This document shows, in pieces, positions 1-8,184 of a DNA stretch of 64,000 bases. The stretch covers positions 48,737 to 112,736 of the forward strand of contig BSBG01000008.1 in assembly GCA_030159235.1 (NCBI GenBank), in the 5' to 3' direction. Position numbers and translations under genes: made by a program. The notes beneath the pieces were generated by a model. The model was not told the origin of the DNA. It ran no database searches and worked only from the letters and a program-made list of their open reading frames with translations. How positions within the stretch are numbered: position 1 is the stretch's first letter; each line of letters starts with the position of its first letter. Source of the stretch: Bacillus safensis (lineage in GTDB: Bacteria > Bacillota > Bacilli > Bacillales > Bacillaceae).

Positions 1-843
1 AACAGGTTTTGCCGCATCTTCTACCTCTGATACGAGCATCGTTCCACCAATCTTCCAGCCAGTTAATTCATTGGTGACATACGCAACCTTTTTATCCGTT
101 CCTTTGAGGGTATAGCTGCCGCTTCCTTCTTTGTTTTTAAAAATAATACTGGCCAGGTTCTCATTGACTTGACTTCCTGACTTTTGGGTTGGATCTGCTA
201 AAACGGTTTTATCTTTCTCCATGATGAAGGCATAGCCTTTTTGCCCAATTTTGATTTCTTTTAATTTTTGGAGCAGACTGTCAATCTCCATATCAAGACC
301 AATGACACCTGAACCATCTTTCATTTTTTGAGCAATCGTAATGACCATTTTGCCTGACGATGCTGATACATATGGTTTTGTGATGACTTGTTTACCATTT
401 TCTGCGCTCAGTGCCTCTTGATACCATGGGCGCTCTCTTGGATCGTAGCCATCAGGCATCTTTTGAACTGGGTATTGCATAAACAATCCCTTTTCAGAGC
501 CTGCATAGATACCAGACACATCTTTTTCATTAATTTTTCCATATTGCTGCAATTCTTTAATCGTTGCACTTCTATTTTTCTCTTGAAGACTAGATGCTTT
601 GAGTGAGTCTGCAAACAGTGTCACAGCATCTGCTTTGTTTCCAATATTCTCGTTGATTAAAGTATCAAATGCATTGACCTGACTCATCGCACTGCCCATA
701 ATCTGTTTGTCCAGTTCTGTCTTTGATGTGAAAAACGCACTAATTGTTAGTGCAACGGTTGGCAGGATTAAGACTACCAAAAAGGCAATGATTAATTTTT
801 TTGAAATGGATGGTTTTTTGAACCATTGGATCATTTTTCCCAT
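1..843 (-). CDS. methyl-accepting chemotaxis protein, N-terminal part (runs off window)
   Basis: N-terminal 281 codons of a McpA/McpB/TlpA-type transmembrane chemoreceptor. The visible part has a basic start (MGKMIQWFKKPSIS), a first membrane helix at about residues 17-38 and an extracellular double-Cache sensor domain holding the YDPRERPWY motif common in amino-acid-binding Cache domains. The HAMP and signalling domains lie beyond the window edge. The start ATG at 843 is preceded by a strong AAAGGGGG ribosome site. It is a tandem paralogue of the receptor at 969-2984: the membrane-anchor segment is nearly identical while the sensor domain differs. This fits the tandem tlp/mcp cluster of B. 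subtilis, but which member it is cannot be decided here. Such receptors signal to CheA at the cell pole. Confidence 0.93.
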   Translation of the reverse strand, partial: MGKMIQWFKKPSISKKLIIAFLVVLILPTVALTISAFFTSKTELDKQIMGSAMSQVNAFDTLINENIGNKADAVTLFADSLKASSLQEKNRSATIKELQQYGKINEKDVSGIYAGSEKGLFMQYPVQKMPDGYDPRERPWYQEALSAENGKQVITKPYVSASSGKMVITIAQKMKDGSGVIGLDMEIDSLLQKLKEIKIGQKGYAFIMEKDKTVLADPTQKSGSQVNENLASIIFKNKEGSGSYTLKGTDKKVAYVTNELTGWKIGGTMLVSEVEDAAKPV

Positions 844-875
844 TTTAACTTTCCCCCTTTACATCTCTAAAGTTA

Positions 876-900
876 TTATCGGATGAAAGGTTTATTTTTA
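876..900 (-). promoter_or_regulatory. possible sigma-D promoter of the first chemoreceptor
   Basis: On the minus strand TCCGATAA (876-883) resembles the sigma-D -10 element GCCGATAA. A TAAA -35 candidate (897-900) lies 13 bp upstream, shorter than the usual 15. Motility genes and mcp/tlp receptors are sigma-D dependent in B. subtilis. The spacing makes this weaker than the promoter of the next receptor. Confidence 0.45.
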
Positions 901-921
901 GAGGCTGGAAATGTCGTTTAA

Positions 922-956
922 AAATAAAAAAAATACCCAGACAATTCTGGATATTT
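922..956 (-). terminator. intrinsic terminator after the second chemoreceptor
   Basis: Minus-strand hairpin ATCCAGA-attg-TCTGGGTAT followed by a run of T, just after the stop codon of the 969-2984 gene. Confidence 0.75.
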
Positions 957-968
957 TTTCATTTTTAT

Positions 969-2984
969 TTAATTAATTTTAAATTGACTTGTGAGCTCTT
1001 TTAGTTCCTCTGCCATGTTGGCAAGTGTGACGGAAGAGGATGTGATTTCTTCCATAGATGCCAGCTGCTCTTCAGCAGAAGCCGCAATGTCTTGAATGTT
1101 TGCTGCGCTTTCTCTAGAGACTTCGCGCATCTCCTGCATCGCCTGTGAAACAAGCTTTGAACCGCTCGATAGGTCGATTGCTGTATCGTTTAATTGAGTC
1201 AGTTTTTTCGACATTCCTTCTGCCGCCACATAAATGTTTTGGAAGCTTTCTTTTGCTTCTTCTGTCATGCCGAGTCCTGCGTTTACTTCTCGATTAACCG
1301 CTTTGAACATATCTTGAGATTTAGCAATTTCTAACACAATTTCCTGGATGAGCTTCTCAATTTCTTTTGCTGAATCCGCAGATTGGACAGCCAGTTTTCT
1401 CACCTCTTCTGCAACGACGGAGAAACCGCGTCCTGATTCACCTGCTCTTGCTGCTTCAATTGCTGCATTAAGCGCCAGTAAATTCGTTTGATCCGCAATG
1501 CCGTTAATGACATTTAAAATACTCGTAATATCTTTAGACTTGTATTCTAATTCTTTCATAACCTGTTCTGCTTCTTGTACAGATGTATCAATATGTTTCA
1601 TTTGGCTCGCTGTGCTTTCAACAATTCGGCCGCCTTGACCAGCCGCCTCTGTTGATTGCAGTGAGACAGCCGCCACTTCTGATGAAGTATGTGACATATC
1701 TTGTAATCCTTCATTCATCGTCACAAGCTGATTCGTGCTAGATTCGACTTTTTCGTTTTGCTCTTCATTTCCATTTGAAAATTGTTCAATCGACATCGTG
1801 ATATGCTCTGTTGCTTTACTAGTTTGGCTGGCACTTGCCGTCAGCTCCTCTGAAGCCGAAGCCACATTGTCGACAGACTGCTGCACAGCGCGAATGACGT
1901 CGCGAAGTGATTCACTCATCTTGCTAAAGCTTCTTGTGAGATCTCCAATTTCATCCTTCGATTTGGTTTCAATGGTTTCCGTTAAATCCCCATCACTCAC
2001 CTTTTCTGAGAAATCAACAAGCCTTCTCAGTCCAATTGTAATAGAGCGAACGATAAAGAAGATAGAGACACCGCCAATGATAAATGAAGAAATTAAAAGA
2101 ATAATGGCAGAATTCCAAACTGGCTGTGCTGCTTCTTCTGTTTCTGAGACAAACATCGTTCCAGCAATTTTCCAACCTGTTAAATCATTCGTAACAAAAA
2201 CGAGACGCTTTTGTTCTCCTTTATTCTCATAAGTTGATGTTCCTTCTTTGCCGCTGTAAAGGATAGATGAAATATTTTCTGTGACCTTAGATCCTGATTT
2301 TTCTTCTGGATGGGCTACAATTTGTTTGTTTTTATTTGCAATAATTGGATATCCTTCTCGTCCAATTTTAATATCTTTTATTTTATCTACAATGTCTTGC
2401 ACATCAATGTCGATTCCGATGACTCCCGACCCATCCTTCAGGCGCTGAGCAATCGTGACAACCATGCCGTTTTTTTTGGCAGAGCCGTTTCCGTTTGTTG
2501 TGACAGAAATGTATGGATTGGAGATAACAGGCTCACCTTTTTCATCCTGCATCGCTAGTTGATACCAATCGCGGATTGTTGGATCATAGCCTTTTGGGAT
2601 GTCTACTTTAGGAAACTGAATGAAATCTCGATTTTTACTTGCTGCATAAAAACCTACTACATCATCTTCATTGATTTTGCTGTATATCTCAAAATGCTGA
2701 TACAGTTCATCCTGGTTTTTCTTTTTAAAGTCTGCAGCAGTAGATGTTTCAGCAAAGAGTTTCACCGCATTTTGCTTATTTGAAAGCTTTTGCTCAATCA
2801 TGTCATTCAGTTCATTGACTCTTGCATTTGCTCCGTACATGATTTCATGATCTAATTCTTCTTTGGCAATCTGATATGAAATCGTACTGAGTGTAATAAT
2901 GGGCAAGACGAGAACAAGCGTGAATGAAATAATCAATCTTTTGGAAATCGATGGTTTTTTCAACCATTTTATTACACTTTTCAT
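969..2984 (-). CDS. methyl-accepting chemotaxis protein (McpA/McpB/TlpA type)
   Basis: A 671-residue chemoreceptor, close to the roughly 660 residues of the B. subtilis family. Domains in order: cytoplasmic basic tail, membrane helix 1 (about 17-40), extracellular double-Cache domain (about 45-285, with YDPTIRDWY), membrane helix 2 (about 290-315), HAMP (about 315-370) and a long signalling coiled coil whose tip reads [21 protein letters not shown]. The reading frame is open 22 codons further upstream. However, an AAAGGAGG ribosome site sits directly before ATG 2984, and the upstream extension overlaps a sigma-D promoter, so the shorter start was chosen. Senses extracellular attractants and controls CheA. 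The ligand cannot be told from sequence alone. Confidence 0.95.
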   Translation of the reverse strand: MKSVIKWLKKPSISKRLIISFTLVLVLPIITLSTISYQIAKEELDHEIMYGANARVNELNDMIEQKLSNKQNAVKLFAETSTAADFKKKNQDELYQHFEIYSKINEDDVVGFYAASKNRDFIQFPKVDIPKGYDPTIRDWYQLAMQDEKGEPVISNPYISVTTNGNGSAKKNGMVVTIAQRLKDGSGVIGIDIDVQDIVDKIKDIKIGREGYPIIANKNKQIVAHPEEKSGSKVTENISSILYSGKEGTSTYENKGEQKRLVFVTNDLTGWKIAGTMFVSETEEAAQPVWNSAIILLISSFIIGGVSIFFIVRSITIGLRRLVDFSEKVSDGDLTETIETKSKDEIGDLTRSFSKMSESLRDVIRAVQQSVDNVASASEELTASASQTSKATEHITMSIEQFSNGNEEQNEKVESSTNQLVTMNEGLQDMSHTSSEVAAVSLQSTEAAGQGGRIVESTASQMKHIDTSVQEAEQVMKELEYKSKDITSILNVINGIADQTNLLALNAAIEAARAGESGRGFSVVAEEVRKLAVQSADSAKEIEKLIQEIVLEIAKSQDMFKAVNREVNAGLGMTEEAKESFQNIYVAAEGMSKKLTQLNDTAIDLSSGSKLVSQAMQEMREVSRESAANIQDIAASAEEQLASMEEITSSSVTLANMAEELKELTSQFKIN

Positions 2985-3013
2985 GTTTTTCCTCCTTTTA
3001 AACGTTATGTTAT

Positions 3014-3040
3014 ATATCGGACGTCTTGATATTATTTTCA
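3014..3040 (-). promoter_or_regulatory. sigma-D promoter of chemoreceptor 969-2984
   Basis: On the minus strand TGAA (3037-3040), a 15-bp spacer and TCCGATAT (3014-3021) match the sigma-D consensus TAAA-N15-GCCGATAT at most positions. It lies about 30 bp upstream of the chosen start and fits flagellar/chemotaxis regulation. Confidence 0.7.
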
Positions 3041-3108
3041 TGTTTTTCAAATAAAAAGGATGACTTTTTGTTTATTTCCACAAATAGATTCCTTGCCCAA
3101 GCATCACG

Positions 3109-3117
3109 CATACGCTA
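3109..3117 (+). promoter_or_regulatory. possible sigma-K -10 element of tgl
   Basis: CATACGCTA matches the sigma-K -10 consensus CATANNNTA, 24 bp before the tgl start. No clear AC -35 is seen at 16-17 bp. In B. subtilis tgl is expressed late in the mother cell under sigma-K. Confidence 0.45.
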
Positions 3118-3140
3118 ATACAAAAGGGGGCGCTTTTCAT

Positions 3141-3881
3141 ATGATTATCCTTTCAGGACAGCCGGTGACAAACGAGCAGCTGGCTTCGTTTCAGCTAGAG
3201 GGACAAAAGCGGACCATTTTGATGCAGTTACAAGCATCAAATGATACGTTCCGCTATAGGCAAGCATCTGACTTGTTATTTGAGGTCACGTTACGATCGA
3301 ACATTATGAATGCTGCAAGAGATTTGAATAAAAGTGGTGCCTCATTTGCTATCTTTCAAAAGTCTCGTGCAAATGACGCATTTTGGCGTGTATCGGAAGC
3401 AGGCGCACTAGAGCTGCGCTATCAAGTGGAACCATCAAGAGGAATAAAAGACATTTTTGAAAATGGTTCAAAATATGCTTTTGAATGTGCAACGGCAATT
3501 GTCATAGTATTTTATATGGGGGTCTTGCAAACAGTAGGAGACGAGAAGTTTAATCGAAGACTTCGAAGTTTAACGCTGTATGACTGGCACTATGATACAT
3601 TGTCCATTTATACAGAGCGTAAGAATGACTTTATCTATGGGGATTGCTTATATTTCGAAAATCCAGAGTTTAGCTATCAGCAGTCTCAATGGCGCGGGGA
3701 AAATGTGATTTACTTAGGAGAAGATCAATATTACGGACATGGGCTTGGAATTTTAACAGCCGCAGAAATTATCGAAAAATTAAATAATAGACGACGGCCA
3801 GGTGCGGTTCAATCCGCCTATTTATTGCCGCAGACTACCCGTATGGATGTGATTTATCTCAGGCAAATGTTTGGCAGCTAA
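3141..3881 (+). CDS. tgl: spore coat protein-glutamine gamma-glutamyltransferase
   Basis: Transglutaminase that crosslinks lysine and glutamine side chains of spore-coat proteins such as GerQ, forming epsilon-(gamma-glutamyl)lysine bonds. The protein has 246 residues, about the size of B. subtilis Tgl. The catalytic cysteine falls at residue 116 in YAFECATAIVI, and Glu187 in QWRGENVI is conserved. Both match the positions known from the B. subtilis enzyme. The frame is open 27 codons further upstream, but ATG 3141 follows AAAAGGGGG and gives the family length. A sigma-K-like -10 element lies just upstream, consistent with late mother-cell expression. Monocistronic, closed by a hairpin shared with the convergent gene. 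Confidence 0.95.
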   Translation: MIILSGQPVTNEQLASFQLEGQKRTILMQLQASNDTFRYRQASDLLFEVTLRSNIMNAARDLNKSGASFAIFQKSRANDAFWRVSEAGALELRYQVEPSRGIKDIFENGSKYAFECATAIVIVFYMGVLQTVGDEKFNRRLRSLTLYDWHYDTLSIYTERKNDFIYGDCLYFENPEFSYQQSQWRGENVIYLGEDQYYGHGLGILTAAEIIEKLNNRRRPGAVQSAYLLPQTTRMDVIYLRQMFGS

Positions 3882-3883
3882 AA

Positions 3884-3919
3884 AAAGCCTCTTGTCTATT
3901 GGTTATGACAAGGGGCTTT
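3884..3919. terminator. bidirectional terminator between tgl and the 3921-4151 gene
   Basis: Hairpin AGCCTCTTGTC...GACAAGGGGCT (3887-3897 / 3907-3917), flanked by A-run and T-run, so it can act on both converging transcripts. Confidence 0.75.
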
Positions 3920-3920
3920 T

Positions 3921-4151
3921 TTACGCCTTACGTTTTCGATAATTTTGGAGTGTGCCAAGCATCGTGTTCGCAAGAATCTCCATTTCTTCTAAATCTTTTC
4001 TTGTGACTGGCGAGTCGTACCGGCTCCACTTCACGTATCGAACAAAATAGTAATGACGAATAGGCGTAAGGACGGCAGGAGAATGCGGAAAATCATCAAA
4101 CCAAAACTCAATTTGTCCTTTTTTTCGGTATGAATGTTTTAAGATGTCCAT
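3921..4151 (-). CDS. hypothetical protein, 76 residues
   Basis: Small soluble protein rich in aromatic and basic residues (FWFDDFPHSPAVLTPIRHYYFVRYVKW), ending in a basic tail YRKRKA. No membrane segment, signal peptide or family motif was recognised. ATG 4151 has a GGGTGGTG ribosome site about 9 bases upstream. It begins 23 bp after the stop of the flavoprotein gene at 4175-5206 and is probably co-transcribed with it. A conserved Bacillus hypothetical is likely but not proven here. Confidence 0.75.
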   Translation of the reverse strand: MDILKHSYRKKGQIEFWFDDFPHSPAVLTPIRHYYFVRYVKWSRYDSPVTRKDLEEMEILANTMLGTLQNYRKRKA

Positions 4152-4174
4152 CCTGTCACACCACCCATCATGAT

Positions 4175-5206
4175 TTATGTCTGCGTCAGTTCATGCATGA
4201 TGTCTGCAACGGTTAAAATCGAGTGAATACGTCCAACACCCTGTCCTGCCCAAAGAGCCATTTGATCAGGTTTTCCCTCGGCAGCGGCTGCTTTTCGCAT
4301 CGGCGTTGTCCATACATGCTGAACTGGATAAGGGAGAACCTTATCTTCATGCAGACTTTCATCTTCCATCCACTGATTCACAATACCTCTCGCTCTTTTC
4401 CCAGAAAAAAGCCTTGTCACCCGTGTCTCGCTGCCTTCTGCCTGTAAAATGGCCTTCTTGTATACCTCTGCCGCAGCACTTTCCTGACTAGCTAAAAAAC
4501 GTGTGCCAATTTGAACCGCATCCGCTCCAAGCGCTAGCACTGCTTTCACACCTGCTCGGTCCGTGATGCCTCCAGCAGCGATCAAAGGTACCCCGCAGAG
4601 CGGTTTGACGTCAGAGACCAGACTGATCAGACCGAGCAGGGCGTCTCCTTTTGCACGCAAAAATGTGCCGCGGTGTCCCCCTGCTTCACTGCCTTGCAGA
4701 ACAATGGCATCCATCCCTTTTTCCTCTAAAAGCAATGCTTCTTCTTTTGTTGTGGCCGTTCCGATTAAAAGAATTCCCTTTTGTTTTAAGCGGTGAATTG
4801 TTTGTTCATTTGGGCAGGCAAAGGTAAAGGAAACGATAGGAACGTCTTCTTCCAGAAGAATGTTGATTTTCTGTTCAAAATCATCCCATAATTCCTCTTC
4901 GCTCGGCATCTTATCAGCTGCTGGCCATGCCGGCAGTCTCTTCTCCCAAAATGCTACATCCTCTTTCTTCACATCTGGAATTGGCTCTGGCACAAACACA
5001 TTGACCTGAAACAGGCGAGATGTCAGCTGTTTGACCTGTCTAATCTGCTGTCTCATATTGTCAGGCTGTACATATCCACTTGCCAAGCTCCCAAGCCCTC
5101 CGTATTGTGAAACAGCGGCTGCCAGCTGCGGCGTCACAGCTCCCCCTGCCATTGGTGCTTGGATGATCCCGTGTTCGATTTGGAGTAACCTTTTGATATC
5201 AACCAT
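4175..5206 (-). CDS. nitronate monooxygenase / NPD family FMN oxidoreductase
   Basis: A 343-residue TIM-barrel flavoprotein of the 2-nitropropane dioxygenase family (similar in type to B. subtilis YrpB). Such enzymes oxidise alkyl nitronates and related compounds with FMN and O2. Visible motifs: IIQAPMAGG at the N-terminus, LGSLASGY, the glycine-rich QGSEAGGHRG (about residue 170), and the phosphate-binding IAAGGITDRAGVKAVLALGADAVQIGTRF (about 210-240). ATG 5206 has a GGGGG ribosome site. It is followed at 23 bp by a small hypothetical gene and preceded at 16 bp by yugU, so the three probably form one transcript. The physiological substrate is unknown. FabK-like enoyl reductases are distant relatives. 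Confidence 0.88.
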   Translation of the reverse strand: MVDIKRLLQIEHGIIQAPMAGGAVTPQLAAAVSQYGGLGSLASGYVQPDNMRQQIRQVKQLTSRLFQVNVFVPEPIPDVKKEDVAFWEKRLPAWPAADKMPSEEELWDDFEQKINILLEEDVPIVSFTFACPNEQTIHRLKQKGILLIGTATTKEEALLLEEKGMDAIVLQGSEAGGHRGTFLRAKGDALLGLISLVSDVKPLCGVPLIAAGGITDRAGVKAVLALGADAVQIGTRFLASQESAAAEVYKKAILQAEGSETRVTRLFSGKRARGIVNQWMEDESLHEDKVLPYPVQHVWTTPMRKAAAAEGKPDQMALWAGQGVGRIHSILTVADIMHELTQT

Positions 5207-5222
5207 TTATTTCCCCCATCTC

Positions 5223-5624
5223 TTACTCATTTGATGACACTTGTACATAAAAATGGCGATGTCTCGGCCCGTCAAACTCACAGAAATAGATTCCCTGCCA
5301 CGTGCCAAGCACAAGATCACCATCATTGATGAGAACATGCTGAGAGGCGCCCATATAACTTGCTTTCATATGTGCTGCTGTATTTCCTTCCATATGGCGG
5401 TCCTTTGGATGTTTCCATGGAAAGACTTCATCAAGACGGCGAAGCATATCTCGTTTCACATCCGGGTCCGCATTTTCATTAATGGTGATCCCTGCTGTCG
5501 TATGTGGACAATAGACGATGACAGTTCCATTTTGTATGCCTGTTTCCCTGACATATTGGTGGACCTCGTGTGTGACGTCGATCATGTCATCGCGTCTGTC
5601 TGTTTGTACATTGATTTTTTTCAT
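5223..5624 (-). CDS. yugU: YugU, YjbQ/UPF0047 family protein
   Basis: A 133-residue protein of the UPF0047/YjbQ family, matching B. subtilis YugU in size and location. The family signature is seen as [22 protein letters not shown], where the histidine and acidic residues line a putative active-site cleft. E. coli YjbQ has weak secondary thiamine-phosphate synthase activity; the true role is unsettled. AAAGGAGC precedes ATG 5624. It lies 16 bp upstream of the NPD-family gene in the same direction. Confidence 0.9.
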   Translation of the reverse strand: MKKINVQTDRRDDMIDVTHEVHQYVRETGIQNGTVIVYCPHTTAGITINENADPDVKRDMLRRLDEVFPWKHPKDRHMEGNTAAHMKASYMGASQHVLINDGDLVLGTWQGIYFCEFDGPRHRHFYVQVSSNE

Positions 5625-5705
5625 ATGAGCTGCTCCTTTTTGACGTTTCTATAAAACCATACCCTTTTGATGTGAAACAAATCCTCTTACCTAAAGTTTA
5701 CCAAG

Positions 5706-5738
5706 CAAAAAAACCTCGTCAAGCGCTGCGAGGTTTTT
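5706..5738 (-). terminator. terminator of yugS
   Basis: Minus-strand hairpin ACCTCG-cagcgcttga-CGAGGT followed by T7. It overlaps the yugS stop codon. Confidence 0.75.
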
Positions 5739-7029
5739 AAGAAAAGTGAACCTTTTTGACTTCAATGGTTCGAATATGGTGGTCTTCAGCATCAATGATG
5801 GTAAATGCACAGCCTTCTGCTTCAATCGTATCTCCAATGTCGAAATCAAATTTATGCGTCATCATCCAGCCGGCAATTGTATCAACATCATCGTTCTCAA
5901 TGGCTAAATCTAATAAATCATTTACTTCATCAATCAATGCTTTCCCGTCCATCACATAATGGAAATCACCTTTTTTAACGATGTGAGGTGTTTCATCCTG
6001 ATCGTATTCATCTCGAATCTCTCCAACAATTTCCTCTAATATGTCCTCAACTGTGACAAGTCCCGCTGTTCCTCCATATTCGTCTACGAGCACTGACATA
6101 TGAATTCTTTCCTTTTGCATCAAAATGAGCAATTCTTGAACGGGGGTACTTTCAATCACTCGGATCACCGGGCGCATTAAGTCTTCAATAGATACCTCTT
6201 TATTCAGGAAGCTCGCCTTAAACACGTCTTTGCTATTGATGACACCAATCACATGATCTTTGTCTTCTTTAATCACAGGATAGCGTGTGTACCTTTCGTT
6301 CAGCATATAATGCGTCACATCTTCTAGGGTCTGTTCAATCTCTATGGCTGAAATTTCTGTACGCGGGATCATGATCTCCCTTGCCACTCGGTTATCAAAC
6401 TCAAAGATTTTATTCACATATTTATACTCAGATTGGTTAATTTCACCCTTCTCATAGCTTTCAGATAAAATGAGACGCAATTCTTCCTCACTGATCGCCA
6501 CTTCATGTTCTTTGACAGAATGAAAACCAAATAATTTCACAATGCCTCGCGCTGCCCCATTTAATGCTTTAATAAACGGAAACATGACTCTATAGAAAAA
6601 AATGAGTGGTTTTGCTGTCACAAGACTGACAGCCTCCGCCTTTTGAATGGCAATCGTTTTAGGCGCCAGTTCTCCAACAACGACATGCAAAAACGTGATG
6701 ATCACAAATGCGATGATAAATGAGAGAATGTCTGTCAATGCGGAATGAAGCCCTAATTTATCAAACAGCGGGTGCAAAAAATGCTCCACCGTCGGCTCCC
6801 CCAGCCACCCTAAGCCTAAAGCTGTGATGGTAATGCCGAGTTGACAGGCGGATAAATATTCGTCGAGATTTGTTATCAGCTTTTGAACATGGATGGCTCT
6901 CTTATCACCACTTTCGATCAGTTGATTGATTTTAGAGCCTCTAATTTTCACAATCGCAAATTCAGTGACAACAAAAAATGCTGTCGCAGCAATGAGTAAT
7001 AGGACTAAGAATACGTTTAAAATATACAA
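5737..7029 (-). CDS. yugS: YugS, CNNM/CorC-type membrane protein with CBS pair
   Basis: A 430-residue protein with an N-terminal DUF21/CNNM membrane domain (about 1-190, four hydrophobic segments). A tandem CBS pair follows (about 205-330, containing MIPRTEISAIE, YTRYPVIKEDKDHVIGVINSKD and SVLVDEYGGTAGLVTVEDILEEIVGEI), then a CorC_HlyC domain (about 345-430). Relatives act in Mg2+/Co2+ homeostasis. The only in-frame start is TTG 7029, because an in-frame TAG lies just upstream. The Shine-Dalgarno GAGGAGG is about 30 bases away, with a perfect 8-bp hairpin between it and the start. It lies downstream of yugP with a 48-bp gap. Confidence 0.93.
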   Translation of the reverse strand: MYILNVFLVLLLIAATAFFVVTEFAIVKIRGSKINQLIESGDKRAIHVQKLITNLDEYLSACQLGITITALGLGWLGEPTVEHFLHPLFDKLGLHSALTDILSFIIAFVIITFLHVVVGELAPKTIAIQKAEAVSLVTAKPLIFFYRVMFPFIKALNGAARGIVKLFGFHSVKEHEVAISEEELRLILSESYEKGEINQSEYKYVNKIFEFDNRVAREIMIPRTEISAIEIEQTLEDVTHYMLNERYTRYPVIKEDKDHVIGVINSKDVFKASFLNKEVSIEDLMRPVIRVIESTPVQELLILMQKERIHMSVLVDEYGGTAGLVTVEDILEEIVGEIRDEYDQDETPHIVKKGDFHYVMDGKALIDEVNDLLDLAIENDDVDTIAGWMMTHKFDFDIGDTIEAEGCAFTIIDAEDHHIRTIEVKKVHFS

Positions 7030-7068
7030 AAAAACCCTTACCTAACAATGGTAAGGGCTCACCTCCTC
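7030..7068 (-). promoter_or_regulatory. yugS translation-initiation region with intervening hairpin
   Basis: Minus-strand order: SD GAGGAGGT (7061-7068), hairpin CCCTTACC (plus strand 7035-7042) paired with GGTAAGGG (7050-7057) around a 7-nt loop, T-run, TTG start (7029). If the hairpin is looped out, 9 nt separate GGAGG from TTG. The same structure followed by U7 also resembles an intrinsic terminator between yugP and yugS. Confidence 0.6.
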
Positions 7069-7077
7069 TGGCATCAA

Positions 7078-7761
7078 TTAATCATTACGGCCATTTAGGA
7101 AGATCATTACAAATCGGAGCAATTCAAACAGGGAGACAAGGGCCGCTGCTACGTACGTCAGAGCCGCAGCATTTAATACCTTGTTCACACCTCTTTCTTC
7201 ACTGCTTCTAATGATTCCTTCTGAAACAATGATATCTTTTGCACGAGAACTTGCATTAAACTCGACAGGCAATGTCACAAGCTGAAAGAACACAGCTGCT
7301 GAGAACAAAATGATCCCAAGCCCGATTAAGTTAAGGCTGCTGAGCAAAATTCCACCAAGGAAAAGAAGCGGAGCAACACCAGATGCAAAGTTCACGACAG
7401 GAAAGATTTTATGTCTCAAAACAAGCGCACCATAGGATTCCTGATGCTGCAAGGCATGTCCAACCTCGTGTGATGCGACTGAAATGGCCGAAATGGATTG
7501 GCCGTAGTATACAGGTTCAGATAAACGAACCACACGCTGCGTCGGGTCGTAATGATCAGTCAAAGTTCCTCTTACCGGTTCAACAGGCACGTCGTATAAC
7601 CCGTTGCGATCTAAAATATATCGAGCGGTTTCAGCACCTGTTTTCATACTGGATGCTTCAACCTTTGAATACTTTTCAAAATTATTCTTCACTTTAAATT
7701 GTGCCCAAAATGATAATCCCAATGCGGCAAATGTTAAAAAATAAAAAAACAGCATGCTCAT
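7078..7761 (-). CDS. yugP: YugP, membrane zinc metallopeptidase
   Basis: A 227-residue membrane-bound neutral zinc metallopeptidase (YugP/DUF2268-like family). It has an N-terminal membrane helix (about 2-20), the zinc-binding HEVGH at residues 98-102 within VASHEVGHALQ, and two or three further hydrophobic segments (about 120-165 and 195-225). Length and gene position agree with B. subtilis YugP. The start ATG 7761 has an AAGGAAG ribosome site. It is followed by yugS. The substrate is unknown. Confidence 0.93.
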   Translation of the reverse strand: MSMLFFYFLTFAALGLSFWAQFKVKNNFEKYSKVEASSMKTGAETARYILDRNGLYDVPVEPVRGTLTDHYDPTQRVVRLSEPVYYGQSISAISVASHEVGHALQHQESYGALVLRHKIFPVVNFASGVAPLLFLGGILLSSLNLIGLGIILFSAAVFFQLVTLPVEFNASSRAKDIIVSEGIIRSSEERGVNKVLNAAALTYVAAALVSLFELLRFVMIFLNGRND

Positions 7762-7833
7762 CAGCTTCCTTTTTATTTTATATATTTATTTACAATTTTA
7801 ATGACTTTTATGTACCATGTACAGTAAAAAGCA

Positions 7834-8058
7834 CTAGGTCTTTTTCAGGGGAATAATCACTCCAATGAAAAAGAAGAATCCACCTAAGCATGCTGTATAA
7901 AAAGTCACAGAACCATAAAGATCTTGAAAAAAGTGCAGCCATGAAAAATTACTCATAAAATGATTCACAGCATTTAAGTCAAACACAAGTAAGATGACAG
8001 CTGATGATAAAAAGTGCGCGCCAATAAAAAGAAGTACGGTCTTTTGAACGAACGACAT
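7834..8058 (-). CDS. small membrane protein, 74 residues, function unknown
   Basis: Two hydrophobic segments (about 5-25, LLFIGAHFLSSAVILLVF, and about 44-70, YGSVTFYTACLGGFFFFIGVIIPL) and a basic end PLKKT. The frame is open to 8157, but GAAGGAGGGAAT before ATG 8058 clearly sets the start. It sits between yugP and the divergent yugO. No family recognised. Possibly transcribed into yugP. Confidence 0.78.
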   Translation of the reverse strand: MSFVQKTVLLFIGAHFLSSAVILLVFDLNAVNHFMSNFSWLHFFQDLYGSVTFYTACLGGFFFFIGVIIPLKKT

Positions 8059-8184
8059 TCGAATTCCCTCCTTCTTCTCCCCTATTTTAAGATATGGGTT
8101 CTGTTTCAATACATGACGAAGATGAAAAAATGTTTCCGCAATCGGGCATACTGACATTAGCAGTCTCCTGAAAGGAAGAGTTCG

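Noticed and set aside
1735-2232. 165-codon plus-strand frame within the chemoreceptor gene
   Set aside because: Antisense shadow of the chemoreceptor coding region; no family similarity or ribosome site.
2985-3050. Upstream extension of the second chemoreceptor
   Set aside because: It overlaps a sigma-D promoter and lies before the strong ribosome site of ATG 2984.
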